Of a DNA stretch of 64,000 nt, positions 8,394-17,092 are shown piece by piece. Source of the stretch: an uncultured Desulfobacteraceae bacterium (GTDB taxonomy: Bacteria; Desulfobacterota; Desulfobacteria; Desulfobacterales; Desulfatirhabdiaceae); assembly GCA_903953895.1 (NCBI GenBank), contig CAJBLH010000238.1, forward strand, positions 1 to 64,000, read 5' to 3'. Under the pieces are notes generated by a model. The model was not told where the DNA came from. It saw nothing but the letters and a program-made list of their open reading frames with translations, and did not search any database. Position 1 is the stretch's first letter. The number at the start of each line of letters is the position of its first letter. The position numbers and the translations under genes were made by a program.

Positions 8394-9578
8394 ATGAATA
8401 CGTTGCAATGCAATGGTTTTCAGGCAGCCGGAGCGGCTGCCGGACTCAAGAAAAACGGTCGGGATGATTTGGGACTCATCGTTTCCAACGTGTCTGCAAC
8501 CGCCGCCGGAGTCTTTACCCGGAATCGGGTTCAGGCGGCTCCGGTGGTTCTGGATCGGGAACGGATCAAGGCCGGTGTTTGTCAGGCTGTTTTGGTCAAC
8601 AGCGGCAACGCCAATTGTTGTACCGGAGAGCAGGGCATGCAGGATGCCATGGAAATGGCCAGAATTGCGGCTTCTGCTCTGAATATTCCCGAAGAATCGG
8701 TACTGGTGGCCTCAACCGGTGTTATCGGTCAGCCCCTTCCCGTGGATAGAATTCGGCAAGCCATGCCTGCCCTGGTTCAGTCCTTACGGGCGGATGGATT
8801 CATGATGCTGGCTGAAGCCATCATGACAACCGATACCGTACCCAAGCTTGTCAGCCGCACCGGGATGCTGGACGGCAAGGTTTTCACCGTCACCGGCACC
8901 GCCAAGGGGGCCGGCATGATCGCTCCGAACATGGCGACCATGCTCTGTTTCGTGTGTACGGATATCGGCGCTGCAGCCGATCAGCTTCACCAATGTCTGT
9001 ACGCATCGGTACAGCAGTCATTCAACCGGATTACCATCGATGGGGATACCAGCACCAATGACACGGCGCTGATTCTGGCCAATGGTATGTCCGGGGCCGT
9101 CATTCGGAGTCTGGCGGATCTGGACGTCTTTCAGAACGTGTTGAACGATGTGCTGGTGACCCTTGCCAAGATGCTGGTCAAAGACGGAGAAGGGGCGACC
9201 AAACTGGTGGAGATCGTTGTCCGGGGGGCCGCCACCGATGCGGATGCCCGAAAAATCGCCGATACAGTGGCTGGCTCCAACCTGGTCAAAACCGCCATTT
9301 TTGGAGAGGACGCCAACTGGGGAAGAATTCTGGCCGCAGCCGGAAGAGCAGGTGTTGTCTTCGATCCGGAGAAAATGGATATTTATTTTAACGATGTACT
9401 GATGTTCTCTGAGGGCAGCGGACGGGGTGCTGCAGTGGAAGATGAGGTGACGAAGGTGCTGAAGCTTTCGGAATTTGCCATCACCATCGACCTTTATAGC
9501 GGGAACTGCCGGACATCTGTCTGGACCTGCGATTTTTCCGTTGAATACGTGCGGATCAACGCCGACTATCGGTCATAA
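8394..9578 (+). CDS. argJ: Bifunctional glutamate N-acetyltransferase / ornithine acetyltransferase
   Basis: Makes N-acetylglutamate and recycles the acetyl group from N-acetylornithine in cyclic arginine synthesis. The family hallmark KGAGMIAPNMATML is present; the precursor self-cleaves before the Thr of the AT pair, which becomes the nucleophile (Thr182 from this start). VNSGNANCCTG and DGDTSTNDT are also typical. I chose the ATG at 8394 because AGGA at 8383-8386 is well spaced; an in-frame ATG at 8376 would add six residues. Its stop overlaps the next start by one base. Confidence 0.95.
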   Translation: MNTLQCNGFQAAGAAAGLKKNGRDDLGLIVSNVSATAAGVFTRNRVQAAPVVLDRERIKAGVCQAVLVNSGNANCCTGEQGMQDAMEMARIAASALNIPEESVLVASTGVIGQPLPVDRIRQAMPALVQSLRADGFMMLAEAIMTTDTVPKLVSRTGMLDGKVFTVTGTAKGAGMIAPNMATMLCFVCTDIGAAADQLHQCLYASVQQSFNRITIDGDTSTNDTALILANGMSGAVIRSLADLDVFQNVLNDVLVTLAKMLVKDGEGATKLVEIVVRGAATDADARKIADTVAGSNLVKTAIFGEDANWGRILAAAGRAGVVFDPEKMDIYFNDVLMFSEGSGRGAAVEDEVTKVLKLSEFAITIDLYSGNCRTSVWTCDFSVEYVRINADYRS

Positions 9579-10324
9579 TGTCGGAAACGCCAAAAATCCG
9601 ACTGCAAAAATATCTCGCCCATGCCGGAATCTGTTCCCGGCGACACGGTGAGGAACTGATTCTTGCCGGAAAAGTATGGGTCAACGGCAGGGTCGTTATG
9701 GAGCTGGGAACCCGGGTCGATCCACTGGTCGATACGGTTGAAATCGACGGAAAACCAGTTCTGCAGCAGCGGCGACTCATCTATATCGCCCTCAACAAGC
9801 CCCGGGGGGTTGTCACGAGTTGTGAGCAGCCGGGCGAGAAACTGGTAACGGATATGGTGAATGTTCCTGAGCGGATTTATCCGATCGGCCGTCTGGACAA
9901 GGATTCCTCGGGTCTCTTGTTGCTCACCAACGACGGCCCTCTCCACCACCGGCTTTCCCACCCGTCGTTCGATCATGAAAAGGAATATGTGGTGACACTT
10001 ACGGCACCGGTTTCAGACAGCGCGCTTCAGAAAATGGCGGACGGCATGCTCCTTTCCGGAAAGCGCACCCGTCCGGCTGAAATTCATCGCATCTCCCTCC
10101 GGCGGTTCCGCATCATTTTGAAGGAAGGCAGAAACCGTCAGATCCGACGCATGGTCCAAAAAGTGGAACTGATTGTTTCTGGGCTTGAACGCATCCGGAT
10201 TGCCGGCATCCGCCTGGGTAAACTCGGTCTCGGCAAATGGCGGTTTCTTACCCCCGAGGAAATTGTTCAGTTGGCAGCAGGGCGTGAAGCAAAAGGCTTG
10301 GATGTGAATCGAGATGCACCATGA
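9578..10324 (+). CDS. RsuA/RluB/RluE/RluF-family pseudouridine synthase
   Basis: Isomerises a specific uridine in ribosomal RNA. It has an N-terminal S4 RNA-binding domain (about residues 7-65, IRLQKYLAHAGICSRR) and the catalytic motif IGRLDKDSSGLLLL with Asp107, then the EGRNRQIRRM signature. The 248-residue size and domain order fit RluB-type enzymes that modify 23S rRNA helix 90-92; the exact target cannot be read from sequence. Last gene of the serS operon. Confidence 0.9.
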   Translation: MSETPKIRLQKYLAHAGICSRRHGEELILAGKVWVNGRVVMELGTRVDPLVDTVEIDGKPVLQQRRLIYIALNKPRGVVTSCEQPGEKLVTDMVNVPERIYPIGRLDKDSSGLLLLTNDGPLHHRLSHPSFDHEKEYVVTLTAPVSDSALQKMADGMLLSGKRTRPAEIHRISLRRFRIILKEGRNRQIRRMVQKVELIVSGLERIRIAGIRLGKLGLGKWRFLTPEEIVQLAAGREAKGLDVNRDAP

Positions 10325-10489
10325 GACGTATAAGCCCACCTATAATTAATAGCTGAATCTCTGAGTTACCCCCAACTGCCCACATGTGCAATGCTCTGGT
10401 ATGGCATGATTAGCGCAGTAAGCCTTCCTCGGTGCCTGTGTGCGGCGGTAAATGTAAAAGAAAGGGGATTTTTTGAGGGGCAGCCCAGC

Positions 10490-10535
10490 GATAAAAAAGA
10501 AAATCGGTCAGCCGGTGATGACACAGCGGCTGACC
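10490..10535 (-). terminator. Rho-independent terminator after nrfA
   Basis: GGTCAGCCG (10506-10514) pairs perfectly with CGGCTGACC (10527-10535); on the minus strand the stem is followed by GATTTTCTTTTTT. It lies about 20 bases after the nrfA stop. The rest of the 10325-10553 gap between the convergent operons shows nothing convincing. Confidence 0.8.
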
Positions 10536-10553
10536 GGAAGAACAAGGCAGGGA

Positions 10554-12020
10554 TTAAAACCGATCCTGAAGTCCCATGGGGTCTTTGAATTCCAGGGATG
10601 GATTGAACTTTAACTTTTTCTCTCCGCGTTCATCGACATATTTCATGATTTCGAGGTCCACTTTAATCGGCACATCGACGCCGGTCTTTGCCAGAAGTTG
10701 TCGCAGAAAGCCTTCCGCTTTGGTGGCAAACGCAATGGAATCCCCCAGAATCCGCAGGCCCTCCGGCGGATTGTGAAACCCGATGGAATTTTCGGCGCCC
10801 ATGAACAGCGCCCGATAAAAGGCTTCTTCGTAGAAATCCTTCGCCTTGTTATAGAGCCCTTCATCAATGGTTTTTCCCGCCTCCCTGGCCTTATGCGTGA
10901 TCTCAAAAAGCTTGGCCACCGTGGCCGTGGCGTACCCGGAGCGCAGCATCATGGACACCGTGCGGTCCTGAATGGCGAAAACCCGTTCCTTGAGCCAGTC
11001 GGGGCTTTCAGCATGACACTGCTGACAGGCCCGCATCTCGTTCTGAACAGGACTCATCACGCGATGATCGGAAATCTTATAGACGCCGACTTTCGTATAA
11101 GGCATATGGCAATCAGCACAGGAAGCACCAGCCTTAAAATGCACGCTGTTGTTTGTCCAGAACTCGAATTCCGGATGGCGGATAAATCCCAACTTGAAGC
11201 CCGTCACGGTCTGTTTCCATTCCTTGACCGTCTCATCGCTGCGGAGCTTTTTGATGATATCCTCGATGGTAATGGTACCCCATTTGCTGTTCTGCCATGG
11301 GAAATAGACGCCGGTGGATTTGCCTTCCGCATCCTTATTGATGGCATATGTGACATGACACTGGGCGCAGACCGTGCTGCGCATTTCCTGCCGGGTTAAG
11401 GCATCCGGGTTGGTTCCCATATCCTGAAGGGCTTTTGTCAGGGTAAAGCCCCGGGAGATTTTAAGGGTCATATCCTTGTTGCTGTGGCAGTCGATGCATG
11501 CCACACCCAGGGTACGATCTTTTTCGGGTATTTTTTCCAGGACTTCCTTGAATGGCTTTTTGTAATAATCCACCCCCATCTCTTTCTGGAGTTTTGGCGC
11601 ATAGGGGGTTTTACATGTCAGGCAAACACCGCCGGCCTTCAACCGTGAGGAGTCAATCTCGAGTTGATCACGGATCATGTAAGCATGACCTCTGGGTTCG
11701 TTATATTCAACCCCGAACCCCCACCCGTTGAAAAGCAGCGCCATGTAAGGGAATTCAGATAATTTGTCTACGGAAATCGGTCCGCTGTCCATGCCGGTTT
11801 TGTATTTACTGGTGCGTTTGGCGATCGGGTCGGCGGTTTTCTTCCATAGCTCGTATTCTTCAGGATAGGCTTTGCCCCAGACCGAAGGATCAATTTCACC
11901 GTCTGGAATGACAACGGTCTGCCGGGGTTCGGGTTTGGACGGCTGACATCCGGCCAGTACCGTCAACATGGCAAAAACCAGAAATACGCGAAATACCATG
12001 GGGTGAAATGAAACAGACAT
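10554..12020 (-). CDS. nrfA: Cytochrome c nitrite reductase (ammonia-forming), catalytic subunit
   Basis: Six-electron reduction of nitrite to ammonium on the outer face of the cytoplasmic membrane. The 488-residue protein has five haem sites: the lysine-ligated CLTCK (133-137), where nitrite binds, then CIDCH (175), CAQCH (218), CADCH (301) and CQQCH (332). Catalytic Arg110, Tyr225 and His294 sit in the expected contexts (EPRGHAYM, QCHVTY, NSVHFKAG). The signal peptide ends in a lipobox, LAGC (Cys25), so it is probably a lipoprotein. GGAGAT precedes the ATG. It follows nrfH in one transcript. Confidence 0.97.
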   Translation of the reverse strand: MSVSFHPMVFRVFLVFAMLTVLAGCQPSKPEPRQTVVIPDGEIDPSVWGKAYPEEYELWKKTADPIAKRTSKYKTGMDSGPISVDKLSEFPYMALLFNGWGFGVEYNEPRGHAYMIRDQLEIDSSRLKAGGVCLTCKTPYAPKLQKEMGVDYYKKPFKEVLEKIPEKDRTLGVACIDCHSNKDMTLKISRGFTLTKALQDMGTNPDALTRQEMRSTVCAQCHVTYAINKDAEGKSTGVYFPWQNSKWGTITIEDIIKKLRSDETVKEWKQTVTGFKLGFIRHPEFEFWTNNSVHFKAGASCADCHMPYTKVGVYKISDHRVMSPVQNEMRACQQCHAESPDWLKERVFAIQDRTVSMMLRSGYATATVAKLFEITHKAREAGKTIDEGLYNKAKDFYEEAFYRALFMGAENSIGFHNPPEGLRILGDSIAFATKAEGFLRQLLAKTGVDVPIKVDLEIMKYVDERGEKKLKFNPSLEFKDPMGLQDRF

Positions 12021-12064
12021 CGGATATCTCCTTTTCGATTAAAGAGAATGAGTGGGCAAGATCG

Positions 12065-12517
12065 TTAGTTCGTAAGTCTGCCGCCTGCGCGGCCATGCTG
12101 GAGCCAGCGATGACACTGCCAGCACATGCGCTCGGGGTCGATTTTTTCAACCGTAGTTTCGTGGCAACGGATGCAGTTGGTCTGAAGCACTTTTTCGCCA
12201 TGAACCGAGAGCGTGATTGTTTCAGGTACCCTGCCGGAATAAAATACAACCGCGTCTTTCATGCCGTCTATGGATTTCCAGATGTAATAGGCGCCGATAT
12301 TTTCGTGGGGAAGATGGCAGTCGATGCATTTGATGCTACGATGTGCGCCGGTATGAAACCAAGCCTCAAACTGGGACTCCATGACATGGCAGGAAGCGCA
12401 GAAGTCTGGAGTTTCTGTTTTGGCCATGAGTTTGGGGGGGCCGAACATCGCGAAAAAACCCGTTGCTGCAGCCAGGACTACAATTGCAAAAAAGATTTTT
12501 AACAATCTTGGAGACAT
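12065..12517 (-). CDS. nrfH: Cytochrome c nitrite reductase, quinol-dehydrogenase subunit
   Basis: NapC/NirT-family tetrahaem cytochrome that oxidises menaquinol and feeds electrons to NrfA. In the 150-residue product one N-terminal membrane helix (residues 5-27) precedes haem sites CASCH with Met46 in the CXXCHXM arrangement (40-46), CIDCH (64), CIRCH (115) and CWQCH (132). The ATG at 12517 has a strong AGGAGG just upstream, so longer versions of the frame are not needed. It is 44 bases upstream of nrfA and 22 downstream of the GAF gene. Confidence 0.96.
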   Translation of the reverse strand: MSPRLLKIFFAIVVLAAATGFFAMFGPPKLMAKTETPDFCASCHVMESQFEAWFHTGAHRSIKCIDCHLPHENIGAYYIWKSIDGMKDAVVFYSGRVPETITLSVHGEKVLQTNCIRCHETTVEKIDPERMCWQCHRWLQHGRAGGRLTN

Positions 12518-12539
12518 GCGTTGGCCTCCTATCAACAGT

Positions 12540-13541
12540 TTACAGATTCTTGTAATTGACGGCGTTCTGGACGGCAATTCCAGCTTGTTCGGCGACTGCC
12601 ATGGCAAAGTTGATATCCGCTGCTGAGAAATACCGGACCTCCGAAGTCAGCAGCCGTATCATGCCGATGGCCTCGTCCTGAACTGAAATGGGAACGGCCA
12701 AGACACTGCCGACGCCTTCGGCGGCGGCTTCTTTGTGATAGATCGTATGTAAATCGACAGTGGCATCGGGAATCATGACCGGTTCCCCCTTCATGATATA
12801 GTAAGTTGCCAGTTCATCGTCGAGCGGACCACGCTCCAGGTAGGATTTGCTCAGACCATAGGCGGCTTTCAGTTCAAGACGGCCCTTGGTCGATTCAATC
12901 AGCCGGATGGTACAGGCTTTCAGGTGCATGACTTCCGTCAGTCGCGTTACAATCATATCTAGAATCTGATCCAGATTCCGGGTGGAATTGATTGTTTTGC
13001 CGATATCAAAAATTGCCTTGAAATAACTGAGCTGCCGCTTCTGATCTTCATAAATTCGGGCGTTTTCGATGGCGATCCCGCATTGCTCGGCCAGCGCCGC
13101 GACAAAAGCTATCTCATGCGGTAAAAATTCCCGGGCGGTTCGGCTCAACAGCCGGAGGACACCGCTGACTTCGCCGCGAATGGGAATCGGCACCACCAGC
13201 ATGCTTTCAATCCCCTCTTGCCGTGCCTCTTCCGGGTATTGGAGGCGGGGATCATTGGCTGCATCGAAAATGGCGATCGGCGTTCCTTTCAGCGCCTTCA
13301 TCACACTGCTTTCCATATCCACTGGACCCCGCTGAAGGTAAGTGGTGCTAAGGCCGGAAGCAGCGTGCAACACCAATTTTTTCCCCTTGCTGTCCAACAG
13401 CCGGATGGTTGCCGCATCCACACCGATGACTTCCGGAATTTTCCGGGCGATAAGAGAGAAAACTTCATTCATGTCGAGCTTGGATGTGATTGCCTTTGTA
13501 ACATCTATAAACAGTTGCAGGTATGATTTTTCACGTTCCAT
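12540..13541 (-). CDS. Tandem GAF-domain protein upstream of nrfHA
   Basis: 333-residue cytoplasmic protein made of two GAF domains (about residues 15-165 and 180-330) with no kinase, helix-turn-helix or other output. Each has the GAF pattern ending in AEQ.GIA..NA. GAF domains bind small ligands or haem/Fe-S groups, so a sensor role for the nitrite-reductase operon is plausible but unproven. The frame opens at a TTG (13574); I prefer the ATG at 13541. A paralogue with the same plan sits at 19230-20276 in the PHA operon. Confidence 0.8.
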   Translation of the reverse strand: MEREKSYLQLFIDVTKAITSKLDMNEVFSLIARKIPEVIGVDAATIRLLDSKGKKLVLHAASGLSTTYLQRGPVDMESSVMKALKGTPIAIFDAANDPRLQYPEEARQEGIESMLVVPIPIRGEVSGVLRLLSRTAREFLPHEIAFVAALAEQCGIAIENARIYEDQKRQLSYFKAIFDIGKTINSTRNLDQILDMIVTRLTEVMHLKACTIRLIESTKGRLELKAAYGLSKSYLERGPLDDELATYYIMKGEPVMIPDATVDLHTIYHKEAAAEGVGSVLAVPISVQDEAIGMIRLLTSEVRYFSAADINFAMAVAEQAGIAVQNAVNYKNL

Positions 13542-13612
13542 GGAAATTGAAGCCCTCTCAGGATTAAGACGCAATCAACGCATCTTTTCAAATGATCAAT
13601 CTCGATGATCTC

Positions 13613-13641
13613 ACTATATATTTGCCATATACATGTGTCAA
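13613..13641 (-). promoter_or_regulatory. Sigma-70 promoter of the GAF-nrfH-nrfA operon
   Basis: On the minus strand: TTGACA (13641-13636), a 17-base spacer and TATAGT (13618-13613). The expected start near 13606 gives a leader of about 65 bases before the GAF ATG. I saw no clear FNR/CRP-type palindrome beside it. Confidence 0.65.
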
Positions 13642-13735
13642 TCGGGATTCATCGATCCGATCATCCCGGGAAGTTGGTTCTCTTTACGATCAGCGCGCCG
13701 TTGATGGCGGTGGTGGTATGAACTGCTCTTCTCTT

Positions 13736-14203
13736 TCAATCCGGTTTGCTAGTATCTGTTTGGGTCTTTGTTGAAAATCCATCAAAAAAGGATTGGAATG
13801 GATTGAGATTCTTCAGGCTGTCTTGAGCGGATTTGGTTAACCCGGATCCGAGGTTGAGCCAGCTCAGAAATTGTTCATCAACCGAAAATTGATAATTCAG
13901 GTAGGACTGCACGATCTGTTGCAGATATTTTTCGAAAAAACCGCTCAGCGTGTTGTCCCCGTATTGTATCAGCAAGTGCAGCAATGATACCGGCAGCAGC
14001 GCATGATGGTTTTTAGCCTGCTCAAGAAGAATTTGGGTTAAAATGAAAGCCGTGACGTCTTCCGCGGTTTTAGCATCGGTTGCCTTTATCTGCTTGCCAT
14101 TGCGAATCATTTCCGTTACTTCGTTCAATGTAACGAATTTTTTCTGTTCTGCGTCGTAAAGCCGCCGGTTGGTATATTTTTTCAATTCAATGGTGTTTTC
14201 CAT
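13736..14203 (-). CDS. phaR: Polyhydroxyalkanoate synthesis regulator PhaR
   Basis: PHA-responsive repressor: it binds DNA near phasin genes and is titrated away by nascent PHA granules. The 155-residue product has the diagnostic N-terminal domain, KKYTNRRLYDAEQKKFVTL (residues 8-26), followed by the granule-associated region. An AGGAA lies upstream of its ATG. It is divergent from the phasin operon across a 374-base control region, the usual arrangement for phaR and its targets. Confidence 0.88.
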   Translation of the reverse strand: MENTIELKKYTNRRLYDAEQKKFVTLNEVTEMIRNGKQIKATDAKTAEDVTAFILTQILLEQAKNHHALLPVSLLHLLIQYGDNTLSGFFEKYLQQIVQSYLNYQFSVDEQFLSWLNLGSGLTKSAQDSLKNLNPFQSFFDGFSTKTQTDTSKPD

Positions 14204-14396
14204 GCGATTGTTCCTAATACTTCATTTGGCGACAATTATCTGCAATAAATTTTGAAGGATGAAGTCAGAAGAGATTACATGAGGTTGTTATCCTGCAAAT
14301 AAATATTTTGGTTAATTCGTTTATTTTATTAATTTATTTTTAACTAATTGAAATATAGAATTATTAATAATATCAAGTGGCTGTATGTATTATTTT

Positions 14397-14413
14397 GCAT
14401 TGCACAATAATGC
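14397..14413. promoter_or_regulatory. Candidate operator (possible PhaR site)
   Basis: Inverted repeat GCATT-N7-AATGC abutting the -35 of the phasin promoter. Its position would let a bound repressor block RNA polymerase, and PhaR regulators in other bacteria recognise TGC/GCA-rich sites. Assignment to PhaR is inference. The rest of the 14204-14577 gap is AT-rich and I see nothing else in it. Confidence 0.4.
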
Positions 14414-14442
14414 TTGACATCTTCTATTCGATTATTGATAAT
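14414..14442 (+). promoter_or_regulatory. Sigma-70 promoter of the phasin operon
   Basis: TTGACA (14414-14419), a 17-base spacer and GATAAT (14437-14442), close to the ideal. Start expected near 14449, giving an untranslated leader of about 130 bases before the phasin ATG. Confidence 0.7.
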
Positions 14443-14577
14443 TGGAATCAATTGTTTGATGTGTAACAATGAGTCAGCAGGAAAGTTTACAAGCAAACGA
14501 TTAACACTCCTGCATTCGGATTGCAAAACAAATGTGGAATGAACCCGATACATCAACTTATCACGGAGGAAAGACAA

Positions 14578-14841
14578 ATGGATCAAAAATTAATCGCCAA
14601 ACAGATGATTCAGTTTAATAAAACTGCGATAGACAACAGTTTCAAGGCCATGTCCATGGTATATGAACAGAATGAAAAGATCGCTGGCGTGTTCCTGGAT
14701 CAGGCCGCATGGCTTCCGGAAGAGGGAAAAAAAGCCATTAGAGATTGGATGTCCACTTATAAATCCGGTTGTGAGAATTTCAAGTCTCTTGTTGACGAAA
14801 GCTATTCAAAAGTGGACTCTTTTTTTTCCGATTCAAAATAA
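14578..14841 (+). CDS. Small phasin-like PHA granule protein
   Basis: 87-residue, largely helical protein beginning MDQKLIAKQMIQFNKTAIDNS, a pattern seen in short phasins, which coat the PHA granule surface and control granule size. The ATG at 14578 has GGAGGA just upstream. First gene after the PHA-locus promoter and opposite phaR, matching a phasin's usual place. There is no enzymatic motif. It ends with an eight-T run coding for part of the acidic tail. Confidence 0.75.
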   Translation: MDQKLIAKQMIQFNKTAIDNSFKAMSMVYEQNEKIAGVFLDQAAWLPEEGKKAIRDWMSTYKSGCENFKSLVDESYSKVDSFFSDSK

Positions 14842-14862
14842 ATGACGTATTTCATGGAATCC

Positions 14863-14890
14863 GGCGGGATAGGGTCCTGTCTATCCCGTC
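14863..14890 (+). other. Hairpin between phasin and the PhaC-like gene
   Basis: CGGGATAG (14865-14872) pairs with CTATCCCG (14881-14888), extended by two pairs. No T-run follows, so it is not a classical terminator; it may partially terminate or protect the 3' end of the phasin message. The rest of 14842-15010 is AT-rich with AGGAGGG before the next start. Confidence 0.5.
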
Positions 14891-15010
14891 CAACCTAAAC
14901 CATCATGGCAATGAAAATTCATACCTCATGGAAAATGTAAGGATTTTTTTTTGTTTCTTACGCGTATTTCGTGATTAAAAATATTTTCATGATAAAAAGG
15001 AGGGGACTGA

Positions 15011-16555
15011 ATGAATAGTCCCGGAGATAGAAATTTGGAAACACCCGATATCGGCGATTCTTTTAAGGAAGGGTTATCGGCGCTCAATAAACTGGGGTAT
15101 GCCACACAGACATTTTTATCCGGCTTGGCCCGATATACCACGGATTTTTTTGTGCCCTACCTGATTTCAACCCATTATTTCAAACAGGCGGAATCCGATA
15201 AACTTTTCAACACGACTCCCTTGGACAATCTGGAATCCTATTTAAAACTTCTTGATGTCAATGACGATTTGACGGGCAGGAGTGTTTCCAGCGCCCTGGA
15301 TGCCGTCGGCGACTATGCCCGGCAGGAAATGGGCAACTTCATTCAGGCGATGTATCAAAGCGCCTTTGCGCTCAACAATCATGACCTGAACGTTTTCGCC
15401 ACCCGGCAGGCCGAACTGATGGACCGGGTCGTTCATGTTTATCCTCAGATGATTCGGGATATTGAACCTGAATACGGATTTCATTTCGAACGCGGTATCC
15501 ATCCGCGGGTGGCGGAAACCGATCGATTTAATCTGTATCAGATCATGCCATCAGATCCCACCATAACGGTTCAAATGGATGCCAAACCGGTATGCATTCT
15601 GCCGCCTTATGTGCTGGGCGCCAACATTCTGGGATTTCTGCCCGGTGAAAACAAAAGCTATGCGCACTGTTTCGCCAATCAGGGGATACCGACCTACATC
15701 CGTATCCTCAAAGACATCAAGACCAGCGAAGCACTTCAAACCATGACCGCTGAAGACGATGCCCTGGATACCCGCATGTTTTGCGAGACCATCTTCAAGC
15801 GGCACGGCAAACCCGTTACCTTGAATGGATATTGTCAAGGCGGATTCAACGCATTGTGCAATCTGCTTTCCGGAGAACTGGATGAGTTGGTGGATGCTTT
15901 TATTACCTGTGTTGCTCCCATGGATGGAACGCGAAGCCAGGGGCTGGCAGAATTTTTGAAGCGCCTTCCCGAACGGTTCAACAATCTGGATTATGGCACC
16001 AAAGTATTGCCCAATGGCAACAAGGTGGCCGATGGAAAGCTGATGGGCTGGGTGTATAAACTAAAAAGCATCGAAACCGAACAGCCCCTGAATGCATTTT
16101 TCCGCGATATCAGCATGTTGACTTCAAAAAACGGAAAGCCGGTCAAGATCGGCAAGACGGCTGCTGCGCTGAATTACTGGCTGAGCAACGAACGATTCGA
16201 TCTGCCGCTGGCAATCACCCGGGTCAGCTTTGCCTCTTATAATATTCCCATTACAGCGGATGGAACTCTTCCAATTCAATTGTTCGGACGAAAACTGAAC
16301 CTGAAACGAATTACGGAAAAGAAAATTCCGTGGTTGATCTGTTATGGCACCCATGATGATCTGGTGGAAAAGGAAACGGCGCTGGCCCCGCTGGATTATG
16401 TTTCCGCAGAGGTAACCCCGTTTCCCAAAGGACATGTGGCCATTGCAACATCCTGGTCCGATCCGAACTCGGCTTGTGCGCTGCATACCCGTTTTGGAGA
16501 GGGGAACTGGCGGGGTCCGGTTCGTTTTCAACTCGACCTGAACGATGCCTTATAG
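15011..16555 (+). CDS. Divergent PhaC-like alpha/beta-hydrolase
   Basis: 514-residue protein of the PHA synthase/poly(3-hydroxyalkanoate) hydrolase fold. It has a lipase-box-like GYCQGG with Cys275 as likely nucleophile, an aspartate in GTHDD (449/450) and a histidine in KGHVAIATSW (His475), giving the Cys-Asp-His triad of PHA synthases and of some intracellular depolymerases. About 190 N-terminal residues precede the catalytic core. It is clearly different from the class III PhaC at 18025. Polymerase, depolymerase or a regulatory paralogue are all possible. It lies between the phasin gene and a PhaE-like gene. Confidence 0.7.
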   Translation: MNSPGDRNLETPDIGDSFKEGLSALNKLGYATQTFLSGLARYTTDFFVPYLISTHYFKQAESDKLFNTTPLDNLESYLKLLDVNDDLTGRSVSSALDAVGDYARQEMGNFIQAMYQSAFALNNHDLNVFATRQAELMDRVVHVYPQMIRDIEPEYGFHFERGIHPRVAETDRFNLYQIMPSDPTITVQMDAKPVCILPPYVLGANILGFLPGENKSYAHCFANQGIPTYIRILKDIKTSEALQTMTAEDDALDTRMFCETIFKRHGKPVTLNGYCQGGFNALCNLLSGELDELVDAFITCVAPMDGTRSQGLAEFLKRLPERFNNLDYGTKVLPNGNKVADGKLMGWVYKLKSIETEQPLNAFFRDISMLTSKNGKPVKIGKTAAALNYWLSNERFDLPLAITRVSFASYNIPITADGTLPIQLFGRKLNLKRITEKKIPWLICYGTHDDLVEKETALAPLDYVSAEVTPFPKGHVAIATSWSDPNSACALHTRFGEGNWRGPVRFQLDLNDAL

Positions 16556-16574
16556 ATTAGCCGAAGGAAATCCT

Positions 16575-17057
16575 ATGAACAGCCAGTTTCTAGAATTTTT
16601 TGGAAATTATTTAATCCAGGCCGCCAGGTGGCAGAATCAGATTTCGCAGTTATCAGGCGGAAAAACCCCGACAGGCATGGATGTGTCGGAACTTGGCCGG
16701 CTGTTCAAACAGTTTTGCAGCATCGGCGGGCGCCAAGAATCCGAGTTTGCAGAATATGCTCGGATGTGGCAGCAGGCGGTTGAAAACTTTCAATCTGTTT
16801 TTTGTCCCTACGCCAAAATGTGGGGTTGGGTTCCCGAGGCCGATTATCAGGTCTTGCAGAAAAAATGTGACTTGCTGGAAAAAAAGATCCGGAAACAGGA
16901 TCAAATCATTTCACAGCTTCGGTCGCTGCTCGAAGAAAAAGGACTGGGTCAGGTCGAGATGCTTCAACGGTTTCAATCGTTGATCCAGGATCAAAGCGAT
17001 GAATTTCAGACTTTTATGCAGAATTTTGGAGAAGCGTTTGCAAAGGCCAAAGGCTGA
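16575..17057 (+). CDS. Short PhaE-like helical protein
   Basis: 160 residues, mostly helical, with a coiled coil at about 90-125. The segment VPEADYQVLQKKCDLLEKKI resembles the C-terminal motif of PhaE (proline, acidic residue, then a heptad ending in LEKKIR), as in the neighbouring true PhaE. I read it as a PhaE-related or phasin-like partner, perhaps for the PhaC-like protein just upstream. The ATG at 16575 has GAAGGA before it and sits 19 bases after the previous stop. Confidence 0.6.
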   Translation: MNSQFLEFFGNYLIQAARWQNQISQLSGGKTPTGMDVSELGRLFKQFCSIGGRQESEFAEYARMWQQAVENFQSVFCPYAKMWGWVPEADYQVLQKKCDLLEKKIRKQDQIISQLRSLLEEKGLGQVEMLQRFQSLIQDQSDEFQTFMQNFGEAFAKAKG

Positions 17058-17092
17058 TAACCGAATGCTCTAGTTTCATGAAGAGGTTGTCC

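Noticed and set aside
10391-10588. 65-residue plus-strand frame in the gap after the pseudouridine synthase
   Set aside because: Covers the nrfA terminator stem and the nrfA 3' end on the other strand, no ribosome site, no family resemblance.
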